Positions 59,206 to 64,000 of a stretch of DNA of 64,000 bases are shown here, in pieces (position 1 is the first letter of the stretch; each line of letters starts with the position of its first letter). A program made the position numbers and the translations under genes. This DNA is from JAGNHB01 sp964436005 (GTDB lineage Bacteria > Acidobacteriota > JAAYUB01). The stretch covers positions 6,060-70,059 of the forward strand of contig CAYTBK010000005.1 of assembly GCA_964436005.1 (NCBI GenBank), written 5' to 3'. The notes under the pieces were generated by a model, which saw only the letters and a program-made list of their open reading frames with translations, was not told the origin of the DNA and ran no database searches.

Positions 59206-60909
59206 TCACCCCCGGCAGCGGCCGCAGCGGGGGCAGGCGGCGAAACCGGGGCAGGGGGGCGTGAGGACGCCCTGCCGGGCCCGCTCCCTCTCCCCGTCCA
59301 GGTAACCCGGCCGGAAGCCCCGGTCCAGGATGGTCCAGGGCGCGGGGCCTTCGCCCGGGTCCTCCCGCGGCTCTTCGGCCATTTCCTTCTCCGAAATCAG
59401 GCCCTCCGCCAGCCGGGCCAGTGACGCCGCCAGTTCCGGCCCCCCGGCGCCCAGCCGCCACTGCAGGCGGGCCTCGGAAATGGACCCGCAGCGCACGTCC
59501 AGGTTCGGCAGGTGGGCCAGGCCCTCCCGGAACCGCTGCAGCCGCCGCCGCAGCACCCGCTCGGGGGCCATGGCCTCCCCCTGGAACGGCGTGTGCGGCC
59601 GGGGCACGAAGGGCGCCACGTTGACGGAGAGCGCCCCCGGGCGGTCCCACGAACGCTGGACCAGCAGGAAGTCGCGGTGGAGGTCCTGCACCAGCTTCAC
59701 CGAGGTCTCCACGTCCGCGTCCTCCTCGTCGGGCAGCCCCGTCATGAAATACAAGCGCAATTTTTTTATGCCTGCGGAAAAGACGCTGGCGCCGAGGTCC
59801 CGGATGCGGGCGGGGTCGCAGTCCTTGTTGAGGTAGCGCCCCAGGCGGGGGCTGCCGGTCTCCGGGGCGAGGGTCACGCTGTCCTCCCCGCCGGCGGCGA
59901 GCAGGCGCAGCCGCTCCGGGGTGACGTCGGCCAGGCGCAGGGATGACACGCCCGTCCGGTACCCCAGGGAGAGCAGTTCCCGGAAAAGCTCGTCGGCCCC
60001 GGGGTGGCCGAAGACCGCGGTGGAGACCAGCCCGATCTTGCCGGTGTGCGGTCGGGCCGCCCGGGCCAGATCCAGGATGGCCTCGGCGGGGAAGGGGCGG
60101 GGCGGGCGGTGCCAGTGGCCGGCCCAGCAGAAGCGGCACCCCCCCGGGCAGCCGCGGGAGATCTCCACCAGCAGGGTGCCGGCGAACTCGGCGGCGTCGG
60201 ACAGGAGGTTGGAAAAGGGCGGCCCGGACTCCGCCAGGACCTCCGCCCGGGCGGGTGGGACGGGCAGGGTGAAGGGCCGCTCCCGCGTCCAGGGCCAGAG
60301 CGCGGGCACCCAGACGCCGGGCAGTTCCGCCGCGCGCGCCAGGAAGCCGGCCCGGTCGGGGGCTTCCCGGTAGGCTTCCAGCAGGGCGGTCAGGCAGGTC
60401 TCGCCTTCCGCCGGGGCGATGACGTCCAGGAAGGGGGCGTAGGGCACGGGGTTGATCTGGAAGGCGGCCCCGCCGGCCAGGATCAGGGGGTGCCGCCGGT
60501 CGCGCTCGGCGGACCGCAGCGGGATGCCGGCGGTCCGGAGGAAGCGCAGCAGGTCGGGGAAGTCGGGCTCGTAGGAGACCGTGCCGGCCAGCAGGTGGCA
60601 TTCGCCGGCGTCGCGGCCGGTCTCCAGCGACTGGGCGCGCCCGCGGTCGGCCGGGCGGCCGCCGGGGTCCCGGGCCAGGAACCGCTCGGCGCAGAAGCCC
60701 TCCGTCCGCCCGATCCGGTGCAGCAGCCACTGGAAGCCCAGGGAGCTCATGGCCACAGGGTAGGGGCCGGGCGCCACTACCCCGACGATCCAGTCGTCGT
60801 GGCGTTTGGGCGGGAACACCGGCGTTTCGGCCGGGGCCCCGCGCTCCGCCGGTCGGCCCGGCCGGCCGTTGCCCCGCCCCCGGGGGCGTTCCGGGGCCGG
60901 TCCCCTCAC
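59206..60909 (-). CDS. B12-binding-domain radical SAM protein (TIGR03960-like)
   Basis: A 567-residue protein. The N-terminal 190 residues have a cobalamin-binding-like Rossmann pattern (GVVAPGPYPVAMSSLGFQWL; LILAGGAAFQINPVPYAPFL). The radical SAM core has the CxxxCxxC cluster in ISRGCPGGCRFCWAGHWHRP, followed by VTLAPETGSPRLGRYLNKDC and KKLRLYFMTGLPDEEDADVE. A Cys-rich end (PPCPGFAACPRCGRCRG) may bind a second metal centre. The GTG start at 60909 overlaps the stop of the ATP-grasp gene by four bases. It lacks the C-terminal DUF2344 domain that is often fused or adjacent. Substrate unknown; possibly an RNA or protein modification. Confidence 0.82.
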   Translation of the reverse strand: MRGPAPERPRGRGNGRPGRPAERGAPAETPVFPPKRHDDWIVGVVAPGPYPVAMSSLGFQWLLHRIGRTEGFCAERFLARDPGGRPADRGRAQSLETGRDAGECHLLAGTVSYEPDFPDLLRFLRTAGIPLRSAERDRRHPLILAGGAAFQINPVPYAPFLDVIAPAEGETCLTALLEAYREAPDRAGFLARAAELPGVWVPALWPWTRERPFTLPVPPARAEVLAESGPPFSNLLSDAAEFAGTLLVEISRGCPGGCRFCWAGHWHRPPRPFPAEAILDLARAARPHTGKIGLVSTAVFGHPGADELFRELLSLGYRTGVSSLRLADVTPERLRLLAAGGEDSVTLAPETGSPRLGRYLNKDCDPARIRDLGASVFSAGIKKLRLYFMTGLPDEEDADVETSVKLVQDLHRDFLLVQRSWDRPGALSVNVAPFVPRPHTPFQGEAMAPERVLRRRLQRFREGLAHLPNLDVRCGSISEARLQWRLGAGGPELAASLARLAEGLISEKEMAEEPREDPGEGPAPWTILDRGFRPGYLDGERERARQGVLTPPCPGFAACPRCGRCRG

Positions 60910-61877
60910 GCCAGGCGCTCCACGGCCGACTCCATGATCCAGCCCAGGAGCTGGTCGTAGGGAATGCCCAGCAGGCGGCAGAGGATGGGCAGGTCGGAGT
61001 GCGCGGGGTTGAGCCCGGCCAGCGGGTTGGCCTCCAGGAAGCAGGGCGTCCCGGCGGCGTCCTGGCGGAAGTCCAGGCGGCCGCCGTCCCGGCAGCCGAG
61101 GATCCGCCAGGCCTCCAGGGCGTAGTCGGCGCACTCGTCGGCCTCGGGGCCGGTGGCCAGGTGGTAGTCGACCCGCTCCTCGTAGCGCCCCTTCGTCTCG
61201 TAGGAGTAGACGGCCTCCACCCCGTCCCGGTAGAGGACCTCCATGACGCCCAGCACCCGGGCGCGGGGGCCGGTGCCGACGATGCCCACGGTGAACTCGC
61301 GCCCGGGGAGGAGGGCCTCCACCAGGACGGGCTGCCCGTGCCGGGCCAGCAGGCGGAGCGCCTCCTCCTTCAGGGCGGCCGGGGTCAGGGCGACGGAGGC
61401 GGGGGAGATGCCCTTGCCGGTGCCCTCCCCCTCGGGCTTGACGAAGAGGGGGAAGCGCAGGGCGATGTCGTCGAAGTCCCGCTCGCCGCTGACCACGGCC
61501 CAGTCGGCGGTGGGGATGCCGGCGATGCGCACCGCCTGCTTGGTGGCGGCCTTGCGCAGGCAGAGGGACAGCACCCACGGGTCGGAGAAGACGTAGGGGA
61601 TGCGGTAGGCGTCCAGCAGGCAGGGCACCTGGGCCTCCCGGGCGGCGCCGTGCAGTCCCTCGGCGATGTTGAAGACGAGGTCCCAGCGGCGGCCGCTGGC
61701 CAGCGCGTTTACCAGGGCGCGCACGTGCCCGATCCGCTCCGTCTCGAAGCCCAGCCGGCGCAGGGCGCTCTCGATGCCCTCGATGGTGTCGGGCCCGTCG
61801 AACTCGGCGGTCTCTTCCGGCGTGTAGCCCTCGGCCAGGTACGTCTCCCGCAGGTCGTAGGTCATTCCCACCCGCAT
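60906..61877 (-). CDS. D-Ala-D-Ala ligase-like ATP-grasp enzyme
   Basis: A 323-residue ATP-grasp protein. The N-terminus MRVGMTYDLRETYLAEG and LVFNIAEGLHGAAREAQVPC resemble D-alanine-D-alanine ligase-like enzymes. FPLFVKPEGEGTGKGI is the ATP-binding loop, VEALLPGREFTVGIVG follows, and CFLEANPLAGLNPAHSDLPI holds the metal-binding E-x-N. GGAGG precedes the ATG. The usual ligase serine-loop is only partly kept, so it may join substrates other than D-Ala. It is coupled to the radical SAM gene and starts 13 bases after the preceding exported-protein gene ends. Confidence 0.82.
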   Translation of the reverse strand: MRVGMTYDLRETYLAEGYTPEETAEFDGPDTIEGIESALRRLGFETERIGHVRALVNALASGRRWDLVFNIAEGLHGAAREAQVPCLLDAYRIPYVFSDPWVLSLCLRKAATKQAVRIAGIPTADWAVVSGERDFDDIALRFPLFVKPEGEGTGKGISPASVALTPAALKEEALRLLARHGQPVLVEALLPGREFTVGIVGTGPRARVLGVMEVLYRDGVEAVYSYETKGRYEERVDYHLATGPEADECADYALEAWRILGCRDGGRLDFRQDAAGTPCFLEANPLAGLNPAHSDLPILCRLLGIPYDQLLGWIMESAVERLA

Positions 61878-61890
61878 GGTCCCTTCCTCC

Positions 61891-62994
61891 TTACATCTTC
61901 CCGCTGAACGGCACCGGGTTCCCGCCGATTTTCACGTACGGTTTTCCCCAGCCGCCGCCCCCCAGGGCATCCTTGCGGACATAAAAAGACACATAGTAGA
62001 ATTTCCCGTCCTTCCCCCGGTAGGCCAGGTACATCCGCTTGCTGTCCTGGTATTTGGGGACGATGCCCTCGGAGATCACCTCCCAGTCGTCCACCCGGGT
62101 TTCGCTGACGGCGATCTTGAGGATCTGCCCGACGAAATCCAGGTCTTTGAGGATGAGCTGGTTCAGGCTGGCCCCGCTGATGGCGGGGTCGGCGAGGCGA
62201 CCGTTTTCCTGGAACGTGCTGGGCAGCCCGCGGGTGGTCGCGTCCTTGTTCTGGATGTTGGCGCGGGCGAGGGCGACGTCCTTTTTCAGCTTGTCCCCGT
62301 CGAGCCGGGTGGTGTCCAGCTCGAATTCACCCCGGCCGACGGCCTGGGGGGGATCCTCGTTGTCGAGCAACCGGACCCGGACCCGGTACTTCCCCGGGGG
62401 CAGGTCGAGGATGGCGAAACAGAAGCTCAGGTCCTCGCCGGTGGCGTCAGCGGGATCGGGGATCAGTTCCATGTCCCAGTAGGGGTTTTGCCACAGCTCC
62501 GGTCCGGCCGGAATCGCTGCCGTCAGGCCGACGGGGTTGTTGTCCCCGTCGCCCGAAGCCGGCGGAGCCGCGGGAACGATGGTGAAGCTGACGCTGACCT
62601 TTTTCTCGCCGTCCGGCTTGACCAGGTCCTGCAGCGCGCGGGGGAGGACGAAGCGGGCGTAGAGGTGGTCGGCGGCCGAGAAGGCGGTGCCGGTGCCCGT
62701 TTTAGCCCCCGCCGGCAGGCGGCGGGTGGAGAACACGGCGTTGCGCGGGGCCTGGACCGGTTTTTCGTCGCCGAATTCGTCGTAGGGTTCGTCGCTGCCG
62801 GCGGATTCCGGGCTCTCTTCCTCCTGCCCGGCGCCCACGGAGGCGGCCGCCGGTTCCGCGTTCGCGGCCAGGTCCGGCCACGGCGCCGGGGAAGGGGCCG
62901 GGATCGCCGGGCTGCCGGCCAGGCAGGCCCAGGTGGCCCCGGCCAGAACGCAAATGGTTATTCCGAAGCAATAGGACAATGGCGATCGGCGCAT
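61891..62994 (-). CDS. Exported hypothetical protein
   Basis: A 367-residue protein with a signal peptide (SYCFGITICVLAGATWACLA) and an acidic, proline-rich linker (about 30-80). Two beta-rich regions follow: KVSVSFTIVPAAPPASG with FCFAILDLPPGKYRVRVRLL, and RMYLAYRGKDGKFYYVSFYV at the C-terminus. No family is recognised; similar exported proteins occur in Acidobacteriota. AGGAGG precedes the ATG at 62994. It heads a three-gene operon with the ATP-grasp and radical SAM genes. Confidence 0.7.
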   Translation of the reverse strand: MRRSPLSYCFGITICVLAGATWACLAGSPAIPAPSPAPWPDLAANAEPAAASVGAGQEEESPESAGSDEPYDEFGDEKPVQAPRNAVFSTRRLPAGAKTGTGTAFSAADHLYARFVLPRALQDLVKPDGEKKVSVSFTIVPAAPPASGDGDNNPVGLTAAIPAGPELWQNPYWDMELIPDPADATGEDLSFCFAILDLPPGKYRVRVRLLDNEDPPQAVGRGEFELDTTRLDGDKLKKDVALARANIQNKDATTRGLPSTFQENGRLADPAISGASLNQLILKDLDFVGQILKIAVSETRVDDWEVISEGIVPKYQDSKRMYLAYRGKDGKFYYVSFYVRKDALGGGGWGKPYVKIGGNPVPFSGKM

Positions 62995-63136
62995 CTCTTC
63001 GACTCCTCCTGTTTCGGCAGTTCGGTTTGCCCGCCTCGCCGGAATGATACCACCGGGGCGGGGAAAAAGCGCCGGAACTTGTCCCCCGGCTGCCCTCCCC
63101 GCAGGCGTCACGGCCGGGGGCAGGACCCAGGTCGTG

Positions 63137-63156
63137 GCGCAGACTTCCGTCTGCGC
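63137..63156. repeat. Palindrome GCGCAGAC-TTCC-GTCTGCGC
   Basis: Perfect 8-bp stem with a TTCC loop, similar in design to the other short hairpins in gene-free regions. No T-run. Confidence 0.6.
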
Positions 63157-63287
63157 GACGAACCCGCGGGCGTCGCGGCCGGGGCGGTAGAAAACAGCCA
63201 CGGAGAGCACGGAGAAGAAGATGGATGGGGGAGACGCCGGAAGCGGTGAGAGTGCAGTTGATTGCCGGGAGCGTGCCGGGGGCATTT

Positions 63288-63323
63288 GAGTGCGGCGCGC
63301 AGCTTCGCGGAGCGCCGCTTTTT
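63288..63323. repeat. GAGTG-type hairpin, copy 2
   Basis: GAGTGCGGCGC begins a 7-bp stem GCGGCGC (63292-63298) / GCGCCGC (63312-63318), followed by five T. It shares its layout with 44259-44291 and could also act as a terminator. Confidence 0.5.
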
Positions 63324-63435
63324 CGAGCGGAAAACGAAACGGGTCGTCTGGATCCCCACCATCGAGCACATACTGGAGGACGCGTTCCTGATGACCGCCG
63401 TCCTTTGCGCGGTAATAAATATTCGTCAAAACACA

Positions 63436-63463
63436 TTGAAAACAGGATAACATACCGTATAAA
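63436..63463 (+). promoter_or_regulatory. Promoter of the serine recombinase
   Basis: TTGAAA (63436-63441) and TATAAA (63458-63463) are 16 bases apart; TAAAAT two bases later is an alternative -10 box with an 18-base spacer. The surrounding sequence is AT-rich. Confidence 0.6.
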
Positions 63464-63516
63464 ATAAAACGAGATTCCAGGTATATGACGAATCACGACG
63501 AAAACACAGGTGACAG

Positions 63517-64000
63517 ATGGACAAACCGGCGCGACAGAACATTGCCTATTTGCGCGTTTCCACCATCGATCAAGACATCGAGAAGAACAAGGCGGAGATT
63601 CTCCACCTGGCCAACGACAAGAATTTGGGCCAAGTCCGGTTCCTGGAGGAGAAAATTTCCGGCCGGGTGAGTTGGCGGAAACGAAAAGTCGCCGAAGTCC
63701 TGGAAATCCTGAAGGAAGGCGACAGCATCATCGTCAATGAACTGTCCAGGCTGGGGCGAAGCATGCTGGAGTGCATGGAGATTCTTTCCGTGGCCTCGCA
63801 GAAGGGCATTCGCGTTTTCGCCGTGAAGGGGAACTGGCAACTGGACCAATCCATCCACGGCAAGATCATTGCCATGGCCTTTGCCATGGCCGCTGAGATA
63901 GAGCGGGACCTGATTTCCAAGCGGACGCAGGAGGCCCTTTGGGCCACTCGCCTTTGGCCTTTTAACCGGCATAAAGGACCGCCGAAGAAAGGGAATGCGA
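63517..64000 (+). CDS. Serine recombinase/resolvase, partial at right edge
   Basis: 161 codons of an open frame that runs off the window. The catalytic domain of small serine recombinases is intact: IAYLRVSTIDQDIEKNKAEI with the nucleophilic Ser, GDSIIVNELSRLGRSMLECM (Arg pair), and AMAFAMAAEIERDLISKRTQ at the start of helix E. It resembles the invertase/resolvase subgroup of plasmids and Bacteroides-type DNA invertases. After KRTQEAL the usual A-x-x-K-x-x-G-x-x-L-G-R-P stretch reads WATRLWPFNRHKGPPKKG, which is unusual. The helix-turn-helix domain is beyond the edge. It may mark another mobile element. Confidence 0.88.
   Translation, partial: MDKPARQNIAYLRVSTIDQDIEKNKAEILHLANDKNLGQVRFLEEKISGRVSWRKRKVAEVLEILKEGDSIIVNELSRLGRSMLECMEILSVASQKGIRVFAVKGNWQLDQSIHGKIIAMAFAMAAEIERDLISKRTQEALWATRLWPFNRHKGPPKKGNA

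Larger units (their letters stand above)
62995..63516. other. Intergenic region with palindromes before the recombinase
   Basis: 522 bases with no credible gene. Two hairpins are listed separately. The stretch 63200-63219 reads CACGGAGAGCACGGAGAAGA, a simple tandem motif. The last 90 bases are AT-rich, unlike the rest, and hold the recombinase promoter, which suggests a boundary into acquired DNA. Confidence 0.6.

Noticed and set aside
63108..63467. Short open frames in the 62995-63516 gap
   Set aside because: They overlap the palindromes, have no ribosome-binding sites and no sequence resemblance to known proteins.

Overview
The window is a high-GC (roughly two thirds G+C by eye) bacterial chromosome segment. 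kdsA (Kdo synthesis), FadL-type outer-membrane proteins, lipoproteins and a flagellin gene with a sigma-54-type promoter indicate a Gram-negative, flagellated organism. The mix of an M2 peptidase, a VWA-type secreted protein, carboxypeptidase-regulatory/TPR proteins, a beta-propeller (Y_Y_Y) sensor kinase and very large fibronectin/RCC1/VCBS proteins resembles Acidobacteriota or a related deep phylum. That placement is inference, because the window has no rRNA or other phylogenetic marker.

Layout. 1-3391: accessory module with hairpins, a replication-relaxation family protein, a zinc-ribbon protein, small orphans and two excisionase-like DNA-binding proteins. It ends at the 3' side of tRNA-Asp. 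3392-7000: tRNA-Asp and tRNA-Val with their own promoter and terminator, a GNAT enzyme, an ankyrin protein, a membrane protein, a Nudix hydrolase and YraN. 6970-17537: a sensor kinase, clpS-clpA, a second GNAT, a YjfB-like protein and a 1219-residue natural fusion of a SEDS glycosyltransferase with a class B penicillin-binding protein. 17867-26623: three secreted proteins. 26673-34359: glycosyltransferase, NuoI-like ferredoxin, gluQ, adenosine deaminase, HEAT and TPR proteins, queC-queD and a pilin-like protein. 34645-44189: a 2280-residue mosaic surface protein followed by a FadL/PorV-like barrel and another exported protein. 45195-53103: two methyltransferases, a lipoprotein, a VWA-like protein, a molybdenum-carrier-like protein, and M2 and M14 metallopeptidases. 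53480-54292: flagellin. 55109-58989: IS200-type transposase, then pyrG-kdsA-walJ. 59206-62994: a three-gene operon (exported protein, ATP-grasp ligase, radical SAM). 63517-64000: a serine recombinase that runs off the right edge.

Two features recur. First, three giant secreted proteins (18564-21149, 21248-26623, 34645-41487) each carry four copies of a module of about 105 residues at or near the C-terminus. A PorV/FadL-like barrel follows the third. This could be an export or anchoring module. Second, long gene-free stretches at 44190-45194, 54293-55108, 58990-59205 and 62995-63516 hold families of short, strong palindromes. Some copies are shared over 10-15 kb, and one pair shows a compensatory stem change. 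A lone HUH (Y1) transposase sits in the second stretch, flanked by an inverted pair of one palindrome. This looks like a REP/RAYT-type system.

Because of the high GC, many long open frames lie antisense to or out of frame with real genes. I left these out.
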